Source: Microbacterium pullorum
GTDB lineage: Bacteria > Actinomycetota > Actinomycetes > Actinomycetales > Microbacteriaceae
Assembly: GCF_014836535.1 (NCBI RefSeq)
Contig: NZ_JACSQP010000001.1
Span: forward strand, 290,411-348,326
Reading direction: 5' to 3'
Length of the DNA: 57,916 nt
Part shown: in pieces, positions 26,042 through 34,210 of the stretch
Numbering within the stretch: the first letter of the stretch is position 1
Layout of the letters: each line of letters opens with the position of its first letter
Program-made: the position numbers and the translations under genes
The notes under the pieces: generated by a model
What the model saw: the letters and a program-made list of their open reading frames with translations, nothing else
Databases searched by the model: none
What the model was told of the DNA's origin: nothing

Positions 26042-26862
26042 GTCGCGCTCCCGTCCGCACGCAGTGCGGTGCGCGCCGCCGCGGCGGCGTCGAACAGCGT
26101 CTGCGGATCGGGATCACCGTCCCACGAGGTGAAGACCACCGTCGTGAGCCCCGCAGCGACGAGGTCGAGGGCCTGGGCGGCGGGATCCGCCGCGGGCTCG
26201 ACGTAGCCGACGACGTGCAGCGTGTGCCCCGCCAGCGGCGACGCTGCACGGGCGGCGCGCACGATCTCGACGGCGGATGCCACGGCATCCGCATTCGCCG
26301 CCTCGCTCAGCACGACGCCGTCGGCGATCTCGCCGGCCAGCGCCAGCGCCTTCGGGCCGTTGGCGCCGAGCAGCACCGGCGGCACGGCGTCGGGGAGGGG
26401 CGGCAGGCTGAGCTGCACGCCGTTCAGGCGCACGTACTCGCCGCTCGCTGTCACCTCATCGCCGTGCAGCAGTGCCCGCACGGCGGTGGCGTACTCCCGC
26501 AGCAGCCTGAGCGGACGGTCGACCGCGGCTCCCGCCTGCTGCATCCACTCCCGCACGCCGTGTCCGAACGCCGGCACGAATCGGCCCGGGTGCATGCGGC
26601 TGAGGGCCGCGACCTCCATCGCTGCGAGGGCGGGGTTGCGCAGGGGCGTGGGCATGAGGCCGAGCCCCACCCGCAGCGTGGTCGTCGCATCGAGCGCTGC
26701 TACGGAGGTCACGAGGCCGCCGCTGAAGAAGCTGTCCTCCCACAGCCACAGATCGTCGACGCCGGCGGCTTCCGCCGCGCGGGCGGCGTCGGGAAGCTGT
26801 TCGGGCGGGAGTTGCGGCCGGGCGACGACGCCGACGCGCACGTCCATCTCGTTCTGGGTCAT
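26038..26862 (-). CDS. LLM class flavin-dependent oxidoreductase
   Basis: Luciferase-like TIM-barrel protein of 274 residues, expected to use FMNH2 or F420. Conserved pieces are LWLWEDSFFSGG, LRVGLGLMPTPLRNPALAAMEVAALSRMHPGRF and FGHGVREWMQQAG; the latter two match the F420/LLM subgroup. The C-terminal half contains VLLGANGPKALALAGEIADG. The partner reductase and substrate cannot be told. TAGGAT ends exactly 6 bases before the ATG and no ribosome site exists. Confidence 0.88.
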   Translation of the reverse strand: MTQNEMDVRVGVVARPQLPPEQLPDAARAAEAAGVDDLWLWEDSFFSGGLVTSVAALDATTTLRVGLGLMPTPLRNPALAAMEVAALSRMHPGRFVPAFGHGVREWMQQAGAAVDRPLRLLREYATAVRALLHGDEVTASGEYVRLNGVQLSLPPLPDAVPPVLLGANGPKALALAGEIADGVVLSEAANADAVASAVEIVRAARAASPLAGHTLHVVGYVEPAADPAAQALDLVAAGLTTVVFTSWDGDPDPQTLFDAAAAARTALRADGSAT

Positions 26863-26940
26863 CCCCGGATCCTAGGTGCGCGGCATCGGCGGCCCAAGAG
26901 GGCGCGATGTCAGGACAGGTCGCCGCGGCATCCGGCCCTT

Positions 26941-27021
26941 CGCCGAAACAAGGGGATCTGCCCGAATGAGGGCGGATGCCGACGCAGGAACCTCATTCGG
27001 GCGGATCTCCGCATCTCGGCG
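26941..27021. repeat. Two-tier inverted repeat
   Basis: Inner arms of 17 bases (26955-26971, 26991-27007; one G-T) are enclosed by outer arms CGCCGA/TCGGCG (26941-26946, 27016-27021). It occupies the 278-base gap between the LLM gene start and tRNA-Lys. No gene or other feature is seen in that gap. Confidence 0.6.
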
Positions 27022-27140
27022 ACGCGGAGAAGCGGTGTGCGGGGCCGATGGAACCCTCGGCACCCGGTCATCCGATCTCTGCACTTCAGGCGACGCCAGG
27101 AAAGCGCGGCACATGAGCCAGGAGGTCTGCGTTGTTTCGT

Positions 27141-27216
27141 TGGTGGGCCCCGTGGGGCTCGAACCCACGACCCGCGGATTAAAAGTCCGATGCTCTACCG
27201 ACTGAGCTAGAGGCCC
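27141..27216 (-). tRNA. tRNA-Lys (anticodon TTT)
   Basis: On the minus strand: acceptor GGGCCTC/GGGGCCC (one G-T), D arm GCTCAGTCGGTAGAGC, anticodon stem TCGGA/TCCGC with loop CTTTTAA, T arm GTGGG-TTCGAGC-CCCAC, discriminator A and encoded CCA (27141-27143). A TAGGCT box at 27226-27231 is a likely -10. Confidence 0.95.
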
Positions 27217-27239
27217 TCGACATCAAGCCTAGTAGGCGC

Positions 27240-28721
27240 TCAGCGGTTCCCGTTCCCGTTGCCGTTGTTGTTGCCGGGACCGCGGTTGGGGTTGGTGTTG
27301 CCGTTGTTGTTCCCCGGCCCCGCGTTGGGGTTCTTCGGGCCCGGGTCCTCGGCGACGACGGTCTGCTCGGTCGGGGTGTCGACCGGCGTCACCACCGCCG
27401 GCTCGTTGGCGGGCTGCTCCACCGGCGCAGGCTCGACCGGCGCGGGCTCCACCGGCGCCGGCGCCGGCTCCTCCTGCACCACGGGCGCGGGGTCGGTGGA
27501 CCCGGTGCTGCCGATCACGGCGGAGATCGTCGACACCGAGAGCACGGCCAGCAGCGCCACGCCGGCTGCTGCGGCGTACACGCGGCGCGGATGCCGAGAG
27601 TGAGCGCGCGCGGCGGGAACCGTCACGGCTTCCGTCGAACCGGTGCGGCGCGCCGACACCGCCGATGTCGCAGTCAACGGCGCCGGGACGGCGGGCAGGC
27701 GCAGCGGCGCGGTGGGCGCAGCAGCGGCGGCCGCACGCTCGCGCCGCGTCGCGGGAACCTGGGGGAGGCGCGCGGTCGCCACCGCAGCGGCGGCCAGGGG
27801 CGCCGTCGGCACCGCGGCGGCGGCTGCGCGCAGCCCGGCACCGGCGGCGCCGTCGCCACCCACGGCATCCGGCACCGTCAAGCGTGCCGCCGCGATCGAC
27901 ACCTCGAGCGCGGTGGGCCGGTCCTCGGGGCGCATCGCCGTCATCGCCTGAAGCAGTTCGCGCCAGGCCCGCGGCAGCGACGCGGGGATGACGGGAGCGT
28001 CCAGCAGTCGGGCGGTGAGGGCGCCGATGCCCGACACATCGCCGAACGGGCGCTGCCCGGTGAGGGCTTCGATGAGCAGGATGCCGAGGGCGTAGATGTC
28101 CGCGGCGGGGGTGGGGGTCTCGCCGCGCGCCTGCTCCGGGGCGAGATACGCGGCGGTGCCGATCACGAGCCCGGGGTCGGTCGCGCGGGTCGAATGCTCG
28201 AGGTAAGCGATGCCGAAGTCGGCGACCTTCGCCCGCCAGCGGCCGTTGGCGAGCGGCGACCGCCACAGCAGCACGTTCGACGGCTTCACATCGCGGTGCA
28301 CGACACCGGAGGTGTGTGCGACGTGCAGTCCTTCGGCGATGTCCAGCGCGATCCCTGCGAGCTCGGCGGCATCCACCCTGCCCTGATCGAGGTGCTGGCG
28401 CAGGGTGAGGCCGGGCACGTACTCCATGACCAGATAGTTCACTTCGCCGGGCGCGCGGCCGATGCGGGCATCGAAGAGGGTGACCAGGCACGGGTGGTTG
28501 AGCGATGCCAGCAGCAGCATCTCCGAGCGTGCGCGCTCCACCGCTCCCAGGCCCTCGTCACCGTGGTTGTGCATGACTTTCACCGCGATCGTGCGCTGCA
28601 GGTGCACGTCTTCCGCGCGGAAGACGCGCCCGGCCCCGCCGGCGCCGATCTGCTCGAGCAGCCGATACCGGCGCTCGAGCAGCGTGTCCTCGGCGATCTC
28701 GTTCGCGCTCGCGTGGATCAT
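27240..28721 (-). CDS. Membrane Ser/Thr protein kinase (PknB-like, no PASTA)
   Basis: A 493-residue Hanks-type kinase. The kinase domain (about 15-275) has the Gly loop GAGGAGRV, Lys in IAVKVM, HRDVKPSN, DFG and the APE motif. An Ala/Arg/Thr-rich juxtamembrane linker (about 280-390), one transmembrane helix (about 400-422) and an extracellular tail follow. The tail is low complexity: repeated EPAPV units, then an Asn/Gly-rich end (GPGNNNGNTNPNRG and similar) instead of PASTA domains. The ATG at 28721 has GGGAGG upstream. Substrates are unknown; the tail might be a wall-contact sensor. Confidence 0.9.
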   Translation of the reverse strand: MIHASANEIAEDTLLERRYRLLEQIGAGGAGRVFRAEDVHLQRTIAVKVMHNHGDEGLGAVERARSEMLLLASLNHPCLVTLFDARIGRAPGEVNYLVMEYVPGLTLRQHLDQGRVDAAELAGIALDIAEGLHVAHTSGVVHRDVKPSNVLLWRSPLANGRWRAKVADFGIAYLEHSTRATDPGLVIGTAAYLAPEQARGETPTPAADIYALGILLIEALTGQRPFGDVSGIGALTARLLDAPVIPASLPRAWRELLQAMTAMRPEDRPTALEVSIAAARLTVPDAVGGDGAAGAGLRAAAAAVPTAPLAAAAVATARLPQVPATRRERAAAAAAPTAPLRLPAVPAPLTATSAVSARRTGSTEAVTVPAARAHSRHPRRVYAAAAGVALLAVLSVSTISAVIGSTGSTDPAPVVQEEPAPAPVEPAPVEPAPVEQPANEPAVVTPVDTPTEQTVVAEDPGPKNPNAGPGNNNGNTNPNRGPGNNNGNGNGNR

Positions 28722-28916
28722 GGCCCTCCCAGCCGAACCGGCGGCGGCCCAGCCCGCGCCCCGATTGCTTCGCCAGGCTAACGAATCCATCGATATGTCC
28801 TCAGCCGCTTGACGTACGGCCGAAAGCATGAGACGACCGCCGGCGACATCGCAGCGCCGGCGGCCGTCCCGCCCAACCCGGAACGCGCGGCCCCCCGACC
28901 GCGTCCCGGTGGTCTC

Positions 28917-29576
28917 TTACTCGGTCGGCGGCATCAGCACCGTGTCGATCAGGTACACCGTCGCGTTGGCGGTCTGCACGCCGCCGCAGATGACGGTCGC
29001 GTCGTTGACCATCCACTCGTCACCCGACCCGGTCACCTCTACGTCGCCGCCCTGCAGGGTGGTGTGCATGCCGGCGATGTCGGCCGGATCGATCTGGCCC
29101 TCCACCACGTGGTAGGTCAGGATCGACGTGAGCGTCTCGCTGTCGGTCTTCAGCGACTCGATGACGGCGGGGTCGATCTTCGCGAACGCGTCGTCAACGG
29201 GAGCGAACACCGTGTACTCGCCGCTGTTGAGCGTCTCGACGAGGTTCACGTCGGGGTTGAGCTCGCCGCTCACCGCTGCCGTGAGTGTCGTGAGCAGCGG
29301 GTTGTTGGATGCCGCGACCGCCACCGGCTCCTGCGACATGCCCTCGATCGAGCCGGCGCCGTCGGGCACCGCCTCGGCGTAGTCCTCACAGCCGGCGCCG
29401 ACGAGCATGGCCCCGGCATCCATCGCCTCGGGCGTGCTGGTCTCGGATGACTCGGTCGTCATCGATTCGGTCTCGTCATCGGTGGTGTCGCCGCCCATCG
29501 TGCATGCCGAGAGCGCAAACGCGCCCGCCAGCGTCAGAGTCAGAGCTGCGGTGATCTTCTTCTTGGTGCTGAGCAT
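28917..29576 (-). CDS. Fasciclin (FAS1) domain lipoprotein
   Basis: Exported lipoprotein of 219 residues. The signal ends in lipobox LSAC (Cys near residue 25), followed by a Thr/Ser/Glu-rich linker and a FAS1 domain (about 75-215) with the H1 motif [10 protein letters not shown], the YH motif LTYHVVEGQ and the H2 segment [13 protein letters not shown]. It is the counterpart of mycobacterial MPT70/MPT83. CGGAGGA lies just before the ATG. It is divergent from dipZ-sigK-rskA and carries a SigK-like promoter, so it is probably a SigK target. Confidence 0.92.
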   Translation of the reverse strand: MLSTKKKITAALTLTLAGAFALSACTMGGDTTDDETESMTTESSETSTPEAMDAGAMLVGAGCEDYAEAVPDGAGSIEGMSQEPVAVAASNNPLLTTLTAAVSGELNPDVNLVETLNSGEYTVFAPVDDAFAKIDPAVIESLKTDSETLTSILTYHVVEGQIDPADIAGMHTTLQGGDVEVTGSGDEWMVNDATVICGGVQTANATVYLIDTVLMPPTE

Positions 29577-29624
29577 GATGTCCTCCGGTTTTTGGGAGCC
29601 GCCAGGACTGCGGCCATGACAGGT

Positions 29625-29651
29625 GTTCGGAGCGGGATCGCGATCGGATGG
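29625..29651 (-). promoter_or_regulatory. SigK-like promoter of the fasciclin gene
   Basis: On the minus strand, CCATCC (29646-29651) and CCGAAC (29625-29630) are 15 bases apart, matching the CCATCC/CCGAAT elements I recall for mycobacterial SigK. It lies about 50 bases upstream of the fasciclin start. Confidence 0.6.
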
Positions 29652-29655
29652 GAAG

Positions 29656-29682
29656 CAATCCGATCGGCATCCCGGCCCGAAG
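29656..29682 (+). promoter_or_regulatory. SigK-like promoter of dipZ-sigK-rskA
   Basis: On the plus strand, CAATCC (29656-29661) and CCGAAG (29677-29682) have the same 15-base spacing as the divergent promoter. The shared -35 extensions (C-C/A-ATCCGATCG) create the inverted repeat at 29641-29666. Confidence 0.55.
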
Positions 29683-29706
29683 AACCCCCGACAGAAACGG
29701 GGACCC

Positions 29707-31425
29707 ATGGAGCTCATCGTCATCGGCCTGCTGGGAGGGCTGATCACCGGCATCTCGCCGTGCATCCTCCCGGTGCTGCCGGTCATCTTCCTCACCGGTG
29801 GCGCGCAGTCGGCGCGCTTCGAGGGGGATGCCACGACGATCCCCGCCCGCCGCAGCCGGCCGTACCTCGTGATCGCGGGGCTCGTGACGAGCTTCACCCT
29901 CGTCACCCTCGCCGGCTCGCTGCTGCTGGGAGCCCTCAACCTGCCGCAGGACGTCATCCGCTGGGTGGGCATCGCGGTGCTCGTGGCGATCGCGGTGGGG
30001 CTGCTGGTGCCGCGCTTCGAGCAGCTGCTCGAGAAGCCGTTCCAGTGGCTGCCGCGGCGAGAGGTCGCCAACCGCGGCAGCGGCTTCGCCGTGGGCCTCG
30101 CGCTCGGCGCCGTGTTCGTGCCGTGCGCGGGACCGGTGCTCGCGGCCATCATCGTCGCCGGGGCCACCGGGCGCATCGGGCTCGACACGGTGCTGCTCAC
30201 GGCATCCTTCGCCATCGGCGTGGCCGTGCCGCTGCTCGCCTTCGCGCTCGCCGGCCGCGGTCTCATCGAGCGCATCAAGGCGTTCCGCACCCGCGAGCGG
30301 GGCCTGCGCATCGCCGCCGGCGTCGCCATGCTCGCCCTCGCCGTCGGGCTGGTCTTCAACGTGCCGCAGCTGCTGCAGCGGCTCGTGCCCGACTACACCG
30401 CCGCCCTGCAGCGCGACCTCACCGACAACGAGCAGGCGGCCCAGGCCCTCAACCTCGGCGGCATCGTCACCGATGAGAACCGCGAGCTCGACAACTGCAC
30501 CAACGGTGCCGACGAACTGGAATCGTGCGGCACGGCACCGTCGATCCGCGGGATCGAGTCGTGGCTGAACACGCCCGACGGTGCCGGCATCGACCTCGCC
30601 GACCTGCGGGGTCAGGTGGTGCTGATCGATTTCTGGGCGTACTCGTGCATCAACTGCCAGCGCTCCATTCCGCACGTCGTCGCCTGGGACGCGGCCTACC
30701 GCGACGCGGGACTGCAGGTCATCGGCATCCACTCGCCGGAGTACGCCTTCGAGAAGGATGCCGCCAACGTCGCCGCCGGCGCCGACGACTTCGGGATCGA
30801 GTACCCCGTCGCCCTCGACAACTCGCTGTCGACCTGGACCAACTACCGCAACCGCTACTGGCCCGCCCACTACCTCATCGACGCCGAGGGCACGGTGCGC
30901 CACATCGCCTTCGGCGAGGGCAACTACGCCGCGACCGAGGCGATGATCCGCGAACTGCTGCAGGATGCCGATGCGGATGCGGCGCTGCCTGACCCCACCG
31001 ACGTGGCCGACCTCACCCCCGAGGCAGGGGCCCGGACGCCCGAGACGTTCCTCGGGTCGGGGAAAGACGTCAACTACGGCGGCGAGGGCCGGTACCGCGC
31101 GGGCGTGCACACCTTCGCATACCCGCAGGAGCAGCCCGCCGACTCGTTCGCCCTGCAGGGGGAGTGGGACGTGCAGACCCAGTTCGCGACCCCGGCCGGC
31201 GACGAAGGCGGCATCCGTCTTCGCTATCGCGCGTCCGACGTGCAGGTCGTGCTCGCGGGGGAGGGGCGCGTGCAGGTGTCGATCGACGGCGAGGCGGCGC
31301 CGGGACTCGACGTCGGCGGGACGCCGCGCTCTTACGCCCTGGTCGACGGCGACGAGGGGCGCGCGGGCGTGATCGAGATCACCCTGCCCGCCGGGGTGCA
31401 GGCCTATTCGTTCACTTTCGGGTGA
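29707..31425 (+). CDS. dipZ: DipZ, CcdA-thioredoxin fusion
   Basis: Membrane thiol-redox protein, 572 residues. The N-terminal CcdA/DsbD-beta part has about six helices with conserved cysteines in [13 protein letters not shown] and [11 protein letters not shown], which pass electrons across the membrane. The extracytoplasmic thioredoxin/TlpA domain (about 280-435) has an active site CINCQRS. A C-terminal beta domain (about 460-572) resembles the carbohydrate-binding-like end of mycobacterial DipZ. GGGGA precedes the ATG. It lies 35 bases before sigK, and in M. tuberculosis dipZ also sits between fasciclin-family genes. Confidence 0.92.
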   Translation: MELIVIGLLGGLITGISPCILPVLPVIFLTGGAQSARFEGDATTIPARRSRPYLVIAGLVTSFTLVTLAGSLLLGALNLPQDVIRWVGIAVLVAIAVGLLVPRFEQLLEKPFQWLPRREVANRGSGFAVGLALGAVFVPCAGPVLAAIIVAGATGRIGLDTVLLTASFAIGVAVPLLAFALAGRGLIERIKAFRTRERGLRIAAGVAMLALAVGLVFNVPQLLQRLVPDYTAALQRDLTDNEQAAQALNLGGIVTDENRELDNCTNGADELESCGTAPSIRGIESWLNTPDGAGIDLADLRGQVVLIDFWAYSCINCQRSIPHVVAWDAAYRDAGLQVIGIHSPEYAFEKDAANVAAGADDFGIEYPVALDNSLSTWTNYRNRYWPAHYLIDAEGTVRHIAFGEGNYAATEAMIRELLQDADADAALPDPTDVADLTPEAGARTPETFLGSGKDVNYGGEGRYRAGVHTFAYPQEQPADSFALQGEWDVQTQFATPAGDEGGIRLRYRASDVQVVLAGEGRVQVSIDGEAAPGLDVGGTPRSYALVDGDEGRAGVIEITLPAGVQAYSFTFG

Positions 31426-31460
31426 GCGCCGGTTACACGCGCAGACGGGGGGATTGGTGC

Positions 31461-32060
31461 ATGCTGGGTGAGATGGTCATCGACGGGGTGGACGTACCCG
31501 AGGACGGGACGGCGCGCGATCACGCAGCCGAGCTGCTCTCGCGCGTCGCCGACGGCGACCAGGCCGCCTTCGCGCGGCTCTACGATCTGCTCGCCCCTCG
31601 GGTGTTCGGTCTCATCCTGCGCGTCCTCGTCGACCGCTCGCAGAGCGAAGAGGTGCTGCAGGAGGTGTTCCTGGAGGTGTGGCAATCCGCCGGGCGCTTC
31701 GCTCCGAACAAGGGGCAGGGGAGATCGTGGATCCTCACCATGGCCCACCGCCGCGCGGTGGACCGGGTGCGGGCTTCGCAGGCCAGCGCGACGCGGGACG
31801 TGCGGGCGGGCCTGCGCGATCTGGACGTCGCCCACGACGGCGTCGCTGAGCAGGTGGAGCTGAAGGTGGAGGGTCAGAAGGTGGCCGGTGCGCTGTCGAC
31901 CCTCCCCGAGCCGCAGCGCGAAGCGATCGTGCTGGCCTACTACGGCGGCTACAGTCAGAGCGAGATCGCCGTGCTGGTGGGCGCGCCGCTCGGCACGATC
32001 AAGACCAGGATGCGCGACGGTCTGTCGCGCCTGAGAACCGCGATGGGGGTGACCGCATGA
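31461..32060 (+). CDS. sigK: ECF sigma factor SigK
   Basis: Extracytoplasmic-function sigma factor of about 199 residues. Region 2 (GDQAAFARLYDLLAPRVFGL through EEVLQEVFLEVWQSAGRF) binds the -10; region 4 (LPEPQREAIVLAYYGGYSQSEIAVLVGAPLGTIKTRMRDGLSRLR) is the -35 helix-turn-helix. The neighbouring rskA overlaps its stop, and dipZ and fasciclin surround it, which supports SigK over other group IV factors. ATG 31461 has GGGGGG upstream; ATG 31473 is a possible alternative. Expression is probably autoregulated through the promoter upstream of dipZ. Confidence 0.9.
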   Translation: MLGEMVIDGVDVPEDGTARDHAAELLSRVADGDQAAFARLYDLLAPRVFGLILRVLVDRSQSEEVLQEVFLEVWQSAGRFAPNKGQGRSWILTMAHRRAVDRVRASQASATRDVRAGLRDLDVAHDGVAEQVELKVEGQKVAGALSTLPEPQREAIVLAYYGGYSQSEIAVLVGAPLGTIKTRMRDGLSRLRTAMGVTA

Positions 32061-33163
32061 ACGACGAGCAGGAATTCGCCGAACTCGCGGCCGGTCACGC
32101 CCTGTACGCGCTGTCGCCCGCCGACGAGGCCCGCTACCAGCAGGCGCTGGAGGCCCACCCCGAGTGGGAGGCAGTGGCGCTGGCGGATGCCGCCGTTGCG
32201 GCATCCCTCGCCGAGGGCGCGTTGCGCGTCGCACCGCCGCTGACCCTGCGCTCGACGCTGCTGGCGCGCATCGTGTCGCTGCCGCAGGAGCCGCGCGTTT
32301 CTGGGGCTGCGGGTGCTGGTGCTGCGGGGGGAGCGCTGCGGCGGGACCGCTCTGGGCGCTCGGCCGAGCGGCACGATGCGGCTCGCGACGAGGTCGCCGA
32401 GGAGGCCGGGCCGGTCGAGCCGGTCGAGGAGGTCGCGGAGGCCGAGACGGTCGAGCCGGTCGAGCCGGTCGAGGAGGTCGACTCTGAGCCCGCGGGTGAG
32501 CCCACTGACCCACTGATCGCACTGCTGGGGCCGACGCTCGAGGTATGGGACGACACCGCGCAGGCCGAAGCTGCGACGACGGCGCTGCCCGTGGCGCCGG
32601 TACGCGCCGCAGAGCCGGTCGAGACCGGACTCTCCGACGACGCCACGCCGCACCCTTCCGCCGAGCCTGTGCCGACCACGACGGCGATCCAAGCCGTCGC
32701 CCGGCGCACCTGGACCCGCGGCCTGCTGGCGCTCGCCGCCTGCTTGACGCTGCTCGTGGGGGTCGGGTTCGGCGCCGGGGCGCTCTACAACTGGATGAAC
32801 CGTCCCGCCGCGGTGGTCGCCCTCGATGAGATCGAGTCGGCCCCCGACGCGCAGTCGGCGACCGTGGCCGAGGACGAGGGCTTGACCGCCACGGTGCACT
32901 GGTCCCCGCAGCTGGGCAAGGCCGTGCTGGTCTCCGACGGCCTGCCGTCGATTCCCGAGGACGAGACGTTCGAGCTGTGGTTCGTGCGCGGCGACGAGGC
33001 GATCTCGGCCGGCACATTCGCCGCCGACGGCAGCAAAGCCACCACCGCTCTCGACGGCGAGATGCAGCCCGGAGACGTCATCGCCGTCACGATCGAGCCT
33101 GCCGGGGGAGCTCCCGGCGGCGCGCCCACGGGGGACCCGATCGTGGCCGTTCCCACCGCCTGA
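32057..33163 (+). CDS. rskA: Anti-sigma-K factor RskA
   Basis: Membrane anti-sigma factor, 368 residues. The N-terminal anti-sigma domain starts EFAELAAGHALYALSPADEARYQ. One transmembrane helix (about 236-258) precedes an extracytoplasmic RskA domain (about 265-368) with FELWFVRGDEAISAGTF. The cytoplasmic linker is unusually long and holds an acidic repeat of EPVEEV-type units (about 118-145), making the protein well over 100 residues longer than the usual length near 235. RskA is expected to hold SigK at the membrane until regulated proteolysis. Its ATG overlaps the sigK stop. Confidence 0.9.
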   Translation: MNDEQEFAELAAGHALYALSPADEARYQQALEAHPEWEAVALADAAVAASLAEGALRVAPPLTLRSTLLARIVSLPQEPRVSGAAGAGAAGGALRRDRSGRSAERHDAARDEVAEEAGPVEPVEEVAEAETVEPVEPVEEVDSEPAGEPTDPLIALLGPTLEVWDDTAQAEAATTALPVAPVRAAEPVETGLSDDATPHPSAEPVPTTTAIQAVARRTWTRGLLALAACLTLLVGVGFGAGALYNWMNRPAAVVALDEIESAPDAQSATVAEDEGLTATVHWSPQLGKAVLVSDGLPSIPEDETFELWFVRGDEAISAGTFAADGSKATTALDGEMQPGDVIAVTIEPAGGAPGGAPTGDPIVAVPTA

Positions 33164-33208
33164 GCGGACCCCGGCCTCGCCGCCCGGCGGCGCCGGTAGC
33201 CTGGAATG

Positions 33209-33850
33209 ATGACGGACGACGCCGGCAACCCCTTCCACAAACCGGTCCGGCGGCCCTCGGAGACCTTCGACCGCCTCTTCGCAGCGGAGGACCCGGCGGA
33301 GGTCTCGCGGGTCGCCCATGCCACAGCCCACGCGCTGCTGACCCGCGTGCGCGAGCAGCAGGACGAAGAGGTCGTGGAGCGGCTCATCGGATTCACCGAT
33401 CGCCACGGCATCCATGACATCGCCGAGCTGTGGTCGCGGTCGCCGGCGCGCACGCTGCCCGGGGCGCTGTGGCGGCTGTACCTGCTGCAGCTGATGATCC
33501 ACGATGATCCGCAGACCGCGGCGCTGCTGTACGACCGGGGGCGGGTCGCGATCGTCAGTGCCGACCCCGTCGTCGCGGGTGCACCCACTCCCGCCGGCCC
33601 CGACGAACTGGTGGAGCTGGTGGACACGATCCTGCGCGGGTTGTTCACGGGCGACTTCGCCGTCGCGCTCGACCGTGCGGCGGCGTTCTGCCGCGTGCAG
33701 TCCAGCGGCGCGACGCACCTGGCCGACGACTACGAGGCCACCGAGTCCGACCGGGCGACGGCCCTCACCACGCGGGCGCTGCGGCTGTCGACGTACGCCG
33801 CCGACCTGGCATCCTGCGCCGCGCTCTGGCGCCGCGACTCGCTGACCTGA
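33209..33850 (+). CDS. Conserved actinobacterial protein of unknown function
   Basis: A 213-residue soluble, mainly helical protein with no catalytic motif I can recognise. Notable runs are RRPSETFDRLFAAEDPAEVSRVAHATA near the start and GDFAVALDRAAAFCRVQSSGA near the end. Close homologues in Microbacteriaceae are, from memory, sometimes labelled as RNA polymerase beta subunit, which the sequence does not support. ATG 33209 is preferred over 33206 because TAGCCT (33197-33202) ends exactly 6 bases before it and there is no ribosome site. Confidence 0.75.
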   Translation: MTDDAGNPFHKPVRRPSETFDRLFAAEDPAEVSRVAHATAHALLTRVREQQDEEVVERLIGFTDRHGIHDIAELWSRSPARTLPGALWRLYLLQLMIHDDPQTAALLYDRGRVAIVSADPVVAGAPTPAGPDELVELVDTILRGLFTGDFAVALDRAAAFCRVQSSGATHLADDYEATESDRATALTTRALRLSTYAADLASCAALWRRDSLT

Positions 33851-33889
33851 CCCGCCGCCTCGCCGTCCGCGCGGGACCCGCCTCGTCGC

Positions 33890-33956
33890 TGAGACGAATA
33901 CCGACGGACGAGACGACGGGTGGCGCCCGCTGTCTCGTCCCCCCGTATTCGTCTCA
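33890..33956. repeat. Two-tier inverted repeat (TGAGACGA type)
   Basis: Outer arms of 12 bases (33890-33901, 33945-33956) begin TGAGACGA. Inner arms of 9 bases GGACGAGAC/GTCTCGTCC are at 33906-33914 and 33932-33940. The loop contains GGGTGGCGCCC. It lies in the 358-base gene-free stretch 33851-34210, which otherwise holds the structures listed next. Confidence 0.65.
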
Positions 33957-33995
33957 CGGTCGGAGCGGGGCCCGCGCGGGGCGGGAAAGAAAAGT

Positions 33996-34088
33996 GCCGG
34001 GCCGCAGAACGCCTCTCGGCGCGAGGCCGCTCGTAGCGGCAGAAGATGGAGCCCGGGGTTACTGCGGCCCGGCTGATCCAGTGTAACC
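33996..34088. other. Candidate multibranched RNA element upstream of pabC
   Basis: A perfect 12-bp closing helix (33996-34007 with 34062-34073) encloses two hairpins, GCCTC/GAGGC (34011-34015, 34023-34027) and CCGCT/AGCGG (34027-34031, 34035-34039), and a 22-base purine-rich single strand. GGTTAC (34057-34062) can also pair with GTAACC (34083-34088), which would compete with the closing helix. The strand and function are unknown. It is not a simple terminator because no T-run follows. Confidence 0.45.
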
Positions 34089-34108
34089 GAGGCCCGTGCG
34101 GGGGTATT

Positions 34109-34189
34109 CCCCGTCGGAATTCAGGCTGTGGACGGCGGTGGGCCAGGGGAGACGCGAATCGCGCGCTCACAGCCTGAATTCCGACGGGG
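34109..34189. repeat. 22-bp perfect inverted repeat
   Basis: Perfect 22-base arms at 34109-34130 and 34168-34189 with a 37-base spacer, ending 10 bases before the pabC -10 box. The arm core is CGGAATTCAGGCTGTG. Confidence 0.7.
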
Positions 34190-34198
34190 TGGCGTCGG

Positions 34199-34204
34199 TA
34201 GGCT
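34199..34204 (+). promoter_or_regulatory. -10 box of leaderless pabC
   Basis: TAGGCT ends 6 bases before the ATG at 34211; there is no Shine-Dalgarno sequence. Confidence 0.5.
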
Positions 34205-34210
34205 TCCGTC

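Noticed and set aside
25488..26206. Continuation of the frame from 25142 to 26206 as one 354-residue protein
   Set aside because: After about 25425 the frame loses coding GC3, and beyond 25490 it runs antisense to a hydrolase and an LLM gene with intact motifs.
29641..29666. Inverted repeat as a repressor operator between fasciclin and dipZ
   Set aside because: It is fully explained by two back-to-back -35 elements of divergent SigK-type promoters.
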